Below are positions 1 to 7,263 of a stretch of 48,013 nucleotides of DNA, piece after piece. Origin of the DNA: Thermoanaerobaculum sp. (GTDB lineage: Bacteria; Acidobacteriota; Thermoanaerobaculia; Multivoradales; UBA5704); assembly GCA_021154885.1 (NCBI GenBank), contig JAJKHS010000129.1:1-48013 (forward strand). The letters run 5' to 3'. The first letter of the stretch is position 1; each line of letters starts with the position of its first letter. The position numbers were made by a program, and so were the translations under genes. The notes under the pieces are model-generated. The model saw only the letters and a program-made list of their open reading frames with translations. It was not told the DNA's origin and ran no database searches.

Positions 1-260
1 AGATTCTGCTCGTTGCCGGGCAGGCCGTGCAGCAGCAGCAGAGTCGGTTTGAGACCGCTGCCGGCCGCCAGGAAGAACAGCGCGTTCATGCCGACGCCGC
101 CGCTCGGTATCAACAACTGGCGGTTGGCGGCCGGATGCCTGGCATCGCGCGCATTGTCCGTCACGACGGCGCGCGGCACCGGAGCGGTGGCCGCCTGCGC
201 GGCGACAGAGGACAGCAGCAATGCCGCCGCCAAGGTAGGAACATGCCACGCTGCTTTCAT
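1..260 (-). CDS. Alpha/beta hydrolase, N-terminal part only
   Basis: The gene runs off the left edge of the window, so only about 86 N-terminal residues are visible. The start ATG at 260 follows a GGAG ribosome binding site. The first ~24 residues form a signal peptide (charged start, Leu/Ala core, ending AAQAA), so the enzyme is probably exported. The visible mature part ends in a hydrophobic strand followed by HGLPGNE. This HG-x-PG pattern is typical of the oxyanion-hole strand of alpha/beta hydrolases and prolyl oligopeptidase-like esterases. The nucleophile and catalytic His lie outside the window, so the substrate cannot be inferred. Confidence 0.75.
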   Translation of the reverse strand, partial: MKAAWHVPTLAAALLLSSVAAQAATAPVPRAVVTDNARDARHPAANRQLLIPSGGVGMNALFFLAAGSGLKPTLLLLHGLPGNEQN

Positions 261-479
261 AGAGGTCTCCGATCCGAGGTATCGGCCGATTCTAGCCGAT
301 GAGCCACGCCGGTTACACGCTGCACTGGACCGGCATGGACGGAGCGCGGGAGGCCCGTGGCGTCGCCTGCCGCGGGCAGTTCGTGGCGGACCTTCTCGCA
401 GGCGAGGCGCGGAGCTCCGGAGCCCATAGACGGTCGCTGGGGCAGGCCTGGTTCGCCGGCCTGTTCTGATGACGAGAAA

Positions 480-549
480 AGGAGGGAACGCCACGTTCCC
501 TCCTCTCCCGTGGCCAGGAGAGCAGGGAAGATCACGTTCCCTCCTCTCC
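480..549. repeat. Hairpin with an extra direct copy, in a gene-free stretch
   Basis: Positions 480-504 form an 11-bp perfect inverted repeat with a 3-base loop (AGGAGGGAACG / CGTTCCCTCCT). The right arm is repeated directly at about 533-548 (CACGTTCCCTCCTCTCC). It lies in the ~390-base stretch 261-651, where I see no convincing gene. There is no T-run, so it is not a typical terminator; it may be a degraded repeat. Confidence 0.5.
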
Positions 550-651
550 GGAGCGCGAGCCAACATCCGGCCCGCTTTTTACCATCGCCTGGTGATCATG
601 GCACACGCTTTGCCTGACGAATCCCACGAACTGGAGAGCAAGGAGGACCTC

Positions 652-1494
652 ATGAGCGTGAAGATCGAGCCCTCTGGACGCCGGCTGGTCGTGGTTGAAG
701 TCGAAGTCCCCGGGACACCTGAGGAGGTCTGGCAGGCCATTGCGACGGGACCCGGAGTCTCGTGCTGGTTCGTGCCGACCGAGATCGAGGAGCACGTAGG
801 CGGCGCCATCGTCTCCCACTTCGGTCAGGGCATGGACGCGCGCGCGACCGTAACTTCCTGGGAGCCGCCCCACCGGTTCTCGGCCGAGAGCCGGGACTGG
901 GGGAAGGAGGCTCCGGCCCTCGCCACGGAGTGGGTCGTGGAGCCGCGCTCCGGCGGCTCTTGCGTCGTCCGCGTGGTGCACAGCCTGTTCGCAAGCGACG
1001 ACGACTGGGACGGTCAGCTCGAGAGCGTCGAATCCGGCTGGCCGAGGTTCTTCCGCATTCTCGGTCTGTATCTCACCCACTACCGAGGCCAGCGCGGCTC
1101 GAACCTTCGGCTTCTGGCCGCTGCTTCCGAACCGGAGCCGAAGGCGTGGGAGTCGCTGATCGAGGCGCTGGGCCTCGGGGGCGCCGCCGTGGGCTTGCGG
1201 CGGAGCTCGCCCACGGGCGTGCCTCCTCTCACCGGGTGCGTCGAATGGCGCGGCGAGCACGCCCTCCTCCTTCGGCTCGACGAGCCGGCGCCGGGCATCG
1301 GCTCGCTTTTCGCCCACATCATGGGCGGCAAGGTCTTCGTCGTGATCGATCTGTATTTGTACGACGACCAGGCGGCGGAAGCCGCCGCCAGGAACGAGCC
1401 CCTGTGGAATGCTTGGATGAGTGAGCGTTTCCCGCCGCCGGCCGAGAAGCCCAAGGACACAGAGGACAAAAAAGACGTCGAGGGCAATCAATGA
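652..1494 (+). CDS. SRPBCC (AHSA1/START-fold) domain protein
   Basis: A 280-residue cytoplasmic protein. Residues ~10-150 resemble the SRPBCC/AHSA1 ligand-binding fold: an early strand, then VPGTPEEVWQAIATGPGVSCWFVP, later TVTSWEPPHRF and a C-terminal helix ending in LGLYLTHYRG. The second half (~160-270) resembles a partial second copy or an accessory domain. The tail is charged (PPAEKPKDTEDKKDVEGNQ). The start at 652 is chosen because AAGGAGG sits 6 bases upstream; an in-frame ATG at 598 lacks such a site. Such proteins often bind hydrophobic ligands or work with ArsR-type regulators, but no partner is adjacent. The substrate is unknown. Confidence 0.8.
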   Translation: MSVKIEPSGRRLVVVEVEVPGTPEEVWQAIATGPGVSCWFVPTEIEEHVGGAIVSHFGQGMDARATVTSWEPPHRFSAESRDWGKEAPALATEWVVEPRSGGSCVVRVVHSLFASDDDWDGQLESVESGWPRFFRILGLYLTHYRGQRGSNLRLLAAASEPEPKAWESLIEALGLGGAAVGLRRSSPTGVPPLTGCVEWRGEHALLLRLDEPAPGIGSLFAHIMGGKVFVVIDLYLYDDQAAEAAARNEPLWNAWMSERFPPPAEKPKDTEDKKDVEGNQ

Positions 1495-1504
1495 TACGAA
1501 GGGC

Positions 1505-1524
1505 GACCGACCGACCGACCGACC
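1505..1524. repeat. Tandem GACC tetranucleotide x5
   Basis: Five perfect tandem copies of GACC lie just after the SRPBCC stop codon and before the transposase. This is a simple-sequence tract; no function is implied. Confidence 0.7.
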
Positions 1525-1679
1525 GGACACCCCGGACCAGGCAGCCCCGAAAGGTGTCACGTTTCTCAAAACGTATCCAGTAGCTTGGATTGAATCCGCA
1601 TATATCCGTTCGTGGCCTGTGGGGCAGACGAGTGAAAATAGTTGTAAGACGGGAGCGAGTTTTTCCGTCTTTAGAGGGT

Positions 1680-2600
1680 ATGGCCAGAAAACTTCGCTTC
1701 CTACCCGACCCTCCAACCCTCGTCTCCATCACCTGCCGCACCGTCCAGGGGCGCTTCCTGTTCCTGCCCGGTCCAACCTTCAACAACCGCTTCCTCGGCA
1801 TCCTCGGCCGCGCTCAGCGGCGCCACAACCTCACCCTGATCGCAATTTCAGTCTTGTCAAACCACCTCCACATTCTGGCCGTCCCTGAAAGCGCGCGCCA
1901 ACTCGCCGCCTTCATGCGCGACCTCAAATCCAAACTGGCAAGGGAGACCAACCGCCTCACCGGCTGGAGCGGGACCGTCTTCGATCGCCGCTACGAGATG
2001 ACCGTGGTCACGGATGAAGAGGCCGCCCAGGTCGAGCGCCTCGGCTATGTGCTCGCGCAGTCGGTCAAGGAAGGCTTTGTCGAACGCGTCAGCGAGTGGC
2101 CCGGCGTGCACTCGGCGGGAGCCTTGATCGCCGGCACACCCCTCGTGGGGCATTGGTTCGACCGCACCCGGGAGTACGCCGCGCGCAATCAGCGGGAAGA
2201 GATCACGCCACTGCAGTTCGCCACGGAAGAATCCGTCACCTTCTCGCCGATCCCCTGCTGGGCACACCTGCCACCCGAAGTCTATCGCGCACGCGTCGCC
2301 GCCCTTGTCAAGGACGTCGAGGCGGAGGCAGCCCGCTTGAGGAGCCTCGAAGGGAAGTCCGTGCTGGGCGTGGAGGCAGTCCTGGCAAAGCACCCGCAAC
2401 ATCGACCGGCCTCGCTTGCCCGCTCGCCGGCGCCGCTCGTCCACGCAGCCACCAGAGCGGCTCGCAAGGCCTTCTACGACGCCTACGCCTGGTTCGTGGC
2501 CGCCTTCCGGCAAGCCGCCGAGAGACTGCGCCAGGGCGACCGTAACGCTCCGTTCCCCAGCGGCAGCTTCCCGCCGGCCCTGCCGTTCGTAGCGGGATAG
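1680..2600 (+). CDS. REP-associated tyrosine transposase (Y1/HUH family)
   Basis: A 306-residue protein of the TnpA_REP/RAYT type. These enzymes nick single-stranded DNA at REP palindromes with a single catalytic tyrosine. The HUH metal motif is visible as NHLHIL (H62, H64). The candidate nucleophile is Y123 in LGYVLAQSVKEGF. The N-terminus (MARKLRFLPDPPTLVSITCRTVQGR) is typical of the long Acidobacterial/proteobacterial subgroup, and the C-terminus ends SFPPALPFVAG. ATG 1680 is chosen because the family fold starts there; upstream in-frame sequence lacks similarity and GAGGG is close to the ATG. The frame is intact, so the enzyme may be active. A C-terminal fragment of a second copy lies at 14524-14727, and short GC-rich palindromes plus CCTGGCACCT motifs nearby are candidate substrates. 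Confidence 0.88.
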   Translation: MARKLRFLPDPPTLVSITCRTVQGRFLFLPGPTFNNRFLGILGRAQRRHNLTLIAISVLSNHLHILAVPESARQLAAFMRDLKSKLARETNRLTGWSGTVFDRRYEMTVVTDEEAAQVERLGYVLAQSVKEGFVERVSEWPGVHSAGALIAGTPLVGHWFDRTREYAARNQREEITPLQFATEESVTFSPIPCWAHLPPEVYRARVAALVKDVEAEAARLRSLEGKSVLGVEAVLAKHPQHRPASLARSPAPLVHAATRAARKAFYDAYAWFVAAFRQAAERLRQGDRNAPFPSGSFPPALPFVAG

Positions 2601-2690
2601 CCCCTCGCCTGCGCTCTTTGCCAGCCGCACCGCCCGCCGGAGGGCCAGATTTCCGAGCTTCGAGCTCGCGTGGGGAGAGGTGTGTGCAGA

Positions 2691-2710
2691 TCGGCTGGTG
2701 TGCCAGCCGA
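2691..2710. repeat. Short REP-like palindrome downstream of the transposase
   Basis: A perfect 8-bp inverted repeat (TCGGCTGG / CCAGCCGA) with a 4-base loop lies 91 bases after the RAYT stop. It is a plausible REP hairpin recognised by that enzyme. The rest of 2601-2816 holds no gene apart from a CCTGGCACCT motif at 2797-2806. Confidence 0.45.
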
Positions 2711-2816
2711 AAAGACGCCGAAGACGCCGAGGACCCGCTCCTCGTCGCTACGAAGGGTCAATACCGCGCGATCGACGCACTGAGCTTCAATAGAAGCCTG
2801 GCACCTTTGCTGCCGC

Positions 2817-2876
2817 GGCCAACGCTATGCCCCTCACCGGCTGCGTCAGCAGTCCGGTGCAGGGGCCGGGTTGGGC
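2817..2876 (-). other. attC-like recombination site A (integron cassette)
   Basis: Read on the minus strand, the site begins GCCCAAC (R'' consensus RYYYAAC) six bases after the stop of the 2882-3526 gene and ends GTTGGCC (degenerate R'). The arms pair as GCCCCTGCACCGG with CCGGTGAGGGGC. One unpaired G gives the extrahelical base typical of attC hairpins. At 60 bp it falls in the usual attC size range. Confidence 0.65.
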
Positions 2877-2881
2877 ACCTC

Positions 2882-3526
2882 TTATCCATTATCCGCCTTC
2901 TGCTCGGCTTGAACCTCATCTCTCAGTCGCAGGTACTCAAGACCTCTGTCCGTGATTCTGCAGTACTCTGTTAAATCTCCCTGCCTTGGAATCTGGGCAA
3001 TCCACCAGTTAGCAATCATCGCGATCAGGCCTAGGCTTCGCAAACGGCGAAGTTCATCACGGAGAATGTTCTGGTCCCACTCGTCTTTTACATTGAACTT
3101 AGACTCTACTTTACCAGCAAGCTTCTTTAGATGTATCAATTCCGATTCCGACACAAAATAGCTGATCAGAAACTTTAGTGACGAGATTTCGGCTTGCTGC
3201 TTCCTTTGTTCCTCTCGTACTTGTTGCAGCTGAAACTCCACACCCTTACCAGAAAATGAGAACCGCTCCAAGCGCGTGACAAGAACCGAGTTGAAAAATA
3301 GAAGAGAGACAAACACGACTGCCTCTGTCGTGCCAAATCGATTGTCCCTGATCCAGCCAAGAGGAACCGCCACGAGATATAGGGCTCCGAGAAGTGTGAT
3401 CCCAGCCGAGAGAATCTTGGGAAGGAGCGGTTCCTTCTTACCCTTGCTCTCACCGACGAGGGTTGCTGCCTTTCCTCCCTCTCTTGAACTGACCTCCGCC
3501 ATTCTTTCCTCCACAGTCCTCTCCAA
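2882..3526 (-). CDS. Cassette-borne membrane protein, two TM helices plus coiled coil
   Basis: A 214-residue protein of no family I recognise. Residues ~36-56 and ~68-86 form two transmembrane helices (ILSAGITLLGALYLVAVPLGW; AVVFVSLLFFNSVLVTRL). They are followed by a Gln/Glu-rich coiled coil (~98-118) and a C-terminal helical domain with a winged-helix feel (RDELRRLRSLGLIAMIAN, ITDRGLEYLRLRDEV). The base composition is clearly less GC-rich than the surrounding chromosome. The gene starts ~46 bases after attC-like site B and ends six bases before site A, the arrangement of an integron gene cassette. The start could also be the second Met (residue 9). Confidence 0.7.
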   Translation of the reverse strand: MERTVEERMAEVSSREGGKAATLVGESKGKKEPLLPKILSAGITLLGALYLVAVPLGWIRDNRFGTTEAVVFVSLLFFNSVLVTRLERFSFSGKGVEFQLQQVREEQRKQQAEISSLKFLISYFVSESELIHLKKLAGKVESKFNVKDEWDQNILRDELRRLRSLGLIAMIANWWIAQIPRQGDLTEYCRITDRGLEYLRLRDEVQAEQKADNG

Positions 3527-3571
3527 CTCAAGTACGTACTAGGCCCCACAAACTACGGCCTTCGGGTGCGC

Positions 3572-3629
3572 GCCCAACGCTCGGCATGCAGCGGCGCGCG
3601 AAGCGCGTCCGCTGCATGCGTTGTTAGGC
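3572..3629 (-). other. attC-like recombination site B (integron cassette)
   Basis: The 58-bp site starts on the minus strand with GCCTAAC (R'') nine bases after the stop of the SRPBCC cassette gene and ends with GTTGGGC (R'), both perfect consensus matches. Between them GCATGCAGCGG pairs with CCGCTGCATGC. The spacing and near-perfect inverted symmetry make this the clearest of the three sites. Confidence 0.8.
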
Positions 3630-3638
3630 CGCAATCGA

Positions 3639-4088
3639 TCATTCCTGTTCAACTGCGGACTTAATATCGTTTAGGTCTTGCAGGAGGGCCTTTTTCGCCA
3701 CGCCCTTGAACAGAAACCCCATCGGGATCGACAGTAATCTTGCAATGATTCCTTGAGGCTTGGAATCATGAGAACTAGCCAACGTAATGCCGCCACTGCT
3801 CTCTGAAATACTAGTGGTGGATAAGAATACAAATCCATCACTTTCTGCTCTGGTTTTGTAGAACTCATTCTCAGCAGCATCAGTGATCCACTTTTCCGCG
3901 GTAGCTGGCTTGCCGAAAAGCATTCGGGTCTCTCGCCACTTTAGTCCTACGAGCCCGTTTGCCGGTTTTTCGAGAACCTCAATGTTTTCGATTCCGCTGA
4001 TGGTTTCCGAGGCGTTCTCGATGTTGGTGATTGCGGCCCAGATCGCCGCCTTGGATCCGTTGATGGTTACCTGTGCTTCAACGATCAT
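3639..4088 (-). CDS. Cassette-borne SRPBCC (polyketide cyclase-like) protein
   Basis: A 149-residue single-domain protein with the SRPBCC pattern: N-terminal strand MIVEAQVTINGSKAAIWAAI with the NIENASETISGIENIEVLE segment, central strands, and a long C-terminal helix ending DLNDIKSAVEQE. GGAG lies six to seven bases before the ATG. Such small START-fold proteins bind hydrophobic ligands; the ligand here is unknown. The gene sits between attC-like sites C and B on the minus strand and has lower GC than its surroundings, so it was probably acquired as a mobile cassette. Confidence 0.82.
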   Translation of the reverse strand: MIVEAQVTINGSKAAIWAAITNIENASETISGIENIEVLEKPANGLVGLKWRETRMLFGKPATAEKWITDAAENEFYKTRAESDGFVFLSTTSISESSGGITLASSHDSKPQGIIARLLSIPMGFLFKGVAKKALLQDLNDIKSAVEQE

Positions 4089-4169
4089 GGTTTCTCCTAG
4101 GATTCGAGTGATGGTCTATAGCCCATGGGCAACACGGGGCGTCGATATCGGCGGTGACGCGCGTCTGTC

Positions 4170-4293
4170 GGCCAACGTGCTGCCGTTCAGCGGCGCCGCT
4201 CGAAGGCCACCACCGTCCCTCGAAGCCGCCGCCCATCGCAGGCCACTACAGTTGAGAATGCCTCAGGCGTCCGCTGCAACTGCTGTGTTGGAC
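4170..4293 (-). other. attC-like recombination site C (longer, degenerate)
   Basis: On the minus strand the site begins GTCCAAC (R'') and ends GTTGGCC. Inner segments GGCGTCCGCTG and CAGCGGCGCC pair imperfectly with one extra base on one arm. It is 124 bp, long but within the known attC range. It follows the 4380-5042 gene by 86 bases, more than the other two sites do, so this is the least certain of the three. Confidence 0.5.
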
Positions 4294-4379
4294 GGCCTGT
4301 CCTTGCTTGCTGCAATTGTACCACGCCTGGGACGCCACTGTTCAGCGAGCAAGGCTGCGGGGTTGGGTGGCCGGGCATC

Positions 4380-5042
4380 TCATTGGAAGGGGAGCTTGGG
4401 TGATTCTGGTGCATCAGGCGATAGGGAGATTCTGCGCAACGTGAGAGAGCCGCGCTCTTGGCTGCCCATGTGCCACCTCTTTTGAAGGCGTAGGTTTACG
4501 TCTCCAACCTGCCACTCGCGAATCTCTTGATCTCTGTCGGGGGAGGAGCGGGCGAAGCTGGTTTGCCCATACGCCTCGGCTAGCTTCGGCTCAAGGAAGT
4601 CGAAGTGGCCGCTAAGAAAGCTAACCTCGAAGAGGTAGAGCGCGTCGTTGGCGAACAGTACAGTTACCGGGAAAGAGCCTGCGAGTTGCTCACCAAAATT
4701 GGCGAACCAACCAGGTCCAGTTGCGAGTTCGCTGAGAAAGCAGACCTTTCCTTTGCAGTCGGACAGGCCGAGGGCTTGGCTCAGAGATTCCGGCGAGACG
4801 CCCCACTCGGCCTTCACAATTCGGCCCACGGACCCGGGATGAAATGGATCGTACCAGCGTAGCTCAAGGCCAGTGGGTTCTGCTGCCCGTTGTGTGTCAG
4901 TTTGAGCGCCCCCGGCTGATTCCGGTACGGGCGTAGATGCCGCAGCCATCATGGTCGATCCAAGGGCACCTACAGCTAGTAGACCGGCATACATGATGAT
5001 GAGAAGGACGAATCTACCTGAAGTGTGACTCTGCTTCTTCAC
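4380..5042 (-). CDS. Cassette-borne exported or membrane-anchored hypothetical protein
   Basis: About 220 residues, no recognised family. A GTG start at 5042 is preferred: AGGAG lies ten bases upstream, and it gives the start VKKQSHTSGR followed by a hydrophobic signal or anchor segment (FVLLIIMYAGLLAVGALGSTMMAAAS). A longer ATG start at 5072 is possible. The rest is soluble, with two Cys (GLSDCKGKVCFLS) that could form a disulphide, and a predominantly beta-strand pattern. It is the third minus-strand gene of the cassette-like block and precedes attC-like site C. Confidence 0.6.
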   Translation of the reverse strand: MKKQSHTSGRFVLLIIMYAGLLAVGALGSTMMAAASTPVPESAGGAQTDTQRAAEPTGLELRWYDPFHPGSVGRIVKAEWGVSPESLSQALGLSDCKGKVCFLSELATGPGWFANFGEQLAGSFPVTVLFANDALYLFEVSFLSGHFDFLEPKLAEAYGQTSFARSSPDRDQEIREWQVGDVNLRLQKRWHMGSQERGSLTLRRISLSPDAPESPKLPFQ

Positions 5043-5055
5043 GCTTTGCTCTCTC

Positions 5056-5409
5056 CTAGCGCTCCTGATCATTACTGCGGTCGCTCTTCGGGGCCGCCCA
5101 ACCTCGCTCTGAACTTCTCCGCCTTATCCCCTGAGTCCTTCGCGATTCGCCGCAGTTCCGGTCCGCATTGCCTTCGGGCTTGGGGGTATCCTCCTCATTC
5201 TTCAGGTTGTTCGGATTATACGCCGGTTTCCTAAACCTCGTCAATGCCTCGGTGGCGAGCGGATAGGCATCCCCGGGTGAGGCGATTGGGCGGTCGCCCT
5301 GCAGGAGCGAGGTCTTGGAGCTATCTTGTTCGAGCCATTGGAGCTGGCAGGACCAGGCGTTCGTATAAGCGTCCGCGATACTCGGGGGCAGGGACGCCGA
5401 CGTGGCCAT
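5056..5409 (-). CDS. Hypothetical protein, possible gene
   Basis: About 117 residues from an ATG at 5409; a GTG at 5478 would add 23 residues. The N-terminal half is ordered-looking (SIADAYTNAWSCQLQWLEQDSS, AYPLATEALTRFRKP). The C-terminal ~50 residues are very hydrophilic (NNLKNEEDTPKPEGNAD, SERGWAAPKSDRSNDQER). It is 13 bases upstream of the previous gene and in the same orientation, so the two may be co-transcribed. No family is recognised, no strong ribosome binding site is seen, and I find no clear attC between the two genes. It could be spurious. Confidence 0.4.
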   Translation of the reverse strand: MATSASLPPSIADAYTNAWSCQLQWLEQDSSKTSLLQGDRPIASPGDAYPLATEALTRFRKPAYNPNNLKNEEDTPKPEGNADRNCGESRRTQGIRRRSSERGWAAPKSDRSNDQER

Positions 5410-5564
5410 CACCGCCGGCAGGGTCGGCGTCCTCTGGTTGGCCAGCACCGAGCCGGCCGCGGACACCCCGGCGGACACGGTCCGGGTCGAAGAGGAATCC
5501 CTCTCTCGAACCGCCTCTCCCGAATCCGGGAGCTGCTCCCGCCGGACCGCGGCCCAGTACCCTC

Positions 5565-5570
5565 TATAAT
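5565..5570 (+). promoter_or_regulatory. Perfect -10 box (TATAAT) for a leaderless hsp70-like transcript
   Basis: TATAAT ends 7 bases before the ATG at 5578. Transcription would then begin at or next to the start codon, giving a leaderless mRNA. This agrees with the lack of a Shine-Dalgarno sequence. No clear -35 is visible. Confidence 0.55.
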
Positions 5571-5577
5571 CTCCTCA

Positions 5578-7254
5578 ATGACCGCTTGGGCGCTCGACCT
5601 GGGGACCACCAACTGCGGCGTGGCGTGCTGGGACGAGGCTCTCGGCCGGCCACGCCTCATCGAGCTGCCCGCGGTCTGCCGCAAGCTGGACGCGAAAGAT
5701 CCGCTGGAGGCGCCGCGCCTGGTGCCGTCGGCCGTCCATCTGCTGGAGAAGCCGGGCTTTCTCGACCGCCTGGGAAGCTGGCCTCCCCTGGAGCGGCGGC
5801 TCTTCCTCGGCCGGCGGGCGCTTATCGGGCGGGCGGCGCTCCAGCACAACGAGGGGACGGTCTATCCGTCGTTCGTGCCCACCTTCAAGCCCGCCTTGAG
5901 CGAAGAGTCGTTGCGTCCGCTGGCGCGGGTGGGACGGGAGAGCGTCACCGCCCGCGACGCCGCGCATGCGTTCCTGCGCGAGCTGCTGTGCGAGGTGAAG
6001 CGGGCGACCGGGCACCGGGTGCGCGACCTGGTGGTGACGTCGCCGGTGACGGCGTTTGAGACCTACCGCGCGGAGGTCCAGCAGGTGCTGCGCCAACTGG
6101 GCGTGCGCCGGGTGCGCTTCATCGACGAGCCGGTGGCGGCGGCGCTCGGCTACGGGATCAGTCTGAACCAGGAGCGGACCGTCCTCGTGGTGGACGTGGG
6201 CGGCGGCACGATGCACGCCGTCCTCGTCCGCCTGTCGCCGCAGGGCGCGGTCAGCGGACAGGCGAACGTGCTCGCGAAGCGGGGGCGGACGGTCGGCGGC
6301 AACGCCGTCGACGGTTGGGTGCTGGACGACCTCTGCCGCCAGATGGGCCACCGGCTCTCCGAGGACGACGACGAGGTCGCCCGCCTCTGGCGGCGGCTCA
6401 TGCTCGCCGAAGCCTGCCGGGTGAAGGAGGCGGTGTTCTTTCAACCGGAGGAGGCCTTCCTGATGAGCCTGGAGAGCTCCCTCCTGCCGGCGGCGCCGCG
6501 CCAGGGCCGGGGGTTCGTCGCGCTCACCCGCGACCGCCTGCGGGAGATCCTCGACGAGCAGGGCTTCTACCGCAGCCTGTCGGCCTCGGTGGACGAGGTC
6601 CTGGAGCAGGGCGGCATGACCGCGGGCGAGGTGGACGACGTATTGCTGGTGGGAGGCTCGACGCTCCTGCCCGGCTTCTTCACCTGGTTCGAGGAGCGTT
6701 TCGAGCGGCGGCGGGTGCGCGCCTGGCAGCCCTTCGAGGCGGTCGCGTTCGGCGCCGCGTGCTTCGCCGGCAACCGGATGGACGCCCTGGACTTCATCGT
6801 CCACGACTATGCGTTCGTCACCCACGACCCGAAGACGGGCGAGGCCCAGCACACCGTCATCGTGCCACGGGGGACGCGCTTCCCCACCTCCCCCGAGCTG
6901 TGGAAGCGGCAGTTGGTCCCCACCTGCGCGCTCGGTGAGCCGGAAAGCCTGTTCAAGCTCCTCATCTGCGAGGTCTCGCGTCCTGACGGCGACCCGAGGC
7001 GCTTCGTCTGGGATGCGGCCGGCGACGTGCACAAGGTGGGCGGCGCCGCCAGCGACGGCCAGGTCGTCGTGCCGCTCAACGCGGCGAGCCCCACCCTCGG
7101 CTACCTCGATCCGCCGCACTCGCCGCGCGACCGCCGCCCCCGCCTCGAAATCGCGTTCGGCGTCAACGCCGAGCGCTGGTTGATGGCCACCGTCCGGGAC
7201 CTCCTCACGCAGCGCGAGCTGATGCATGAGGAGCCCGTCGTGCGGCTGGTGTGA
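5578..7254 (+). CDS. Hsp70/DnaK-like ATPase
   Basis: A 558-residue cytoplasmic protein with the actin/Hsp70 ATPase fold. The phosphate-1 motif is DLGTTNCG (7-14). IDEPVAAALGYG (182-193) is followed by VDVGGGT (205-211, phosphate-2) and LLVGGSTLLPG (~358-368, adenosine motif). The C-terminal ~170 residues are beta-rich in the position of the substrate-binding domain. They lack the classical DnaK lid and EEVD-type tail, so this is a divergent, specialised Hsp70 rather than housekeeping DnaK. A HEAT-repeat protein starts nine bases after its stop, so the two are probably one operon and may act together. Confidence 0.88.
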   Translation: MTAWALDLGTTNCGVACWDEALGRPRLIELPAVCRKLDAKDPLEAPRLVPSAVHLLEKPGFLDRLGSWPPLERRLFLGRRALIGRAALQHNEGTVYPSFVPTFKPALSEESLRPLARVGRESVTARDAAHAFLRELLCEVKRATGHRVRDLVVTSPVTAFETYRAEVQQVLRQLGVRRVRFIDEPVAAALGYGISLNQERTVLVVDVGGGTMHAVLVRLSPQGAVSGQANVLAKRGRTVGGNAVDGWVLDDLCRQMGHRLSEDDDEVARLWRRLMLAEACRVKEAVFFQPEEAFLMSLESSLLPAAPRQGRGFVALTRDRLREILDEQGFYRSLSASVDEVLEQGGMTAGEVDDVLLVGGSTLLPGFFTWFEERFERRRVRAWQPFEAVAFGAACFAGNRMDALDFIVHDYAFVTHDPKTGEAQHTVIVPRGTRFPTSPELWKRQLVPTCALGEPESLFKLLICEVSRPDGDPRRFVWDAAGDVHKVGGAASDGQVVVPLNAASPTLGYLDPPHSPRDRRPRLEIAFGVNAERWLMATVRDLLTQRELMHEEPVVRLV

Positions 7255-7263
7255 GGAGGCCCG

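Noticed and set aside
532-1716. A 394-codon minus-strand frame
   Set aside because: Antisense to the SRPBCC gene, which has a strong ribosome binding site and family features.
5094-5215. A fourth attC-like site starting GCCCAAC
   Set aside because: The left box fits, but no complementary right box or paired arms could be found within 150 bases.
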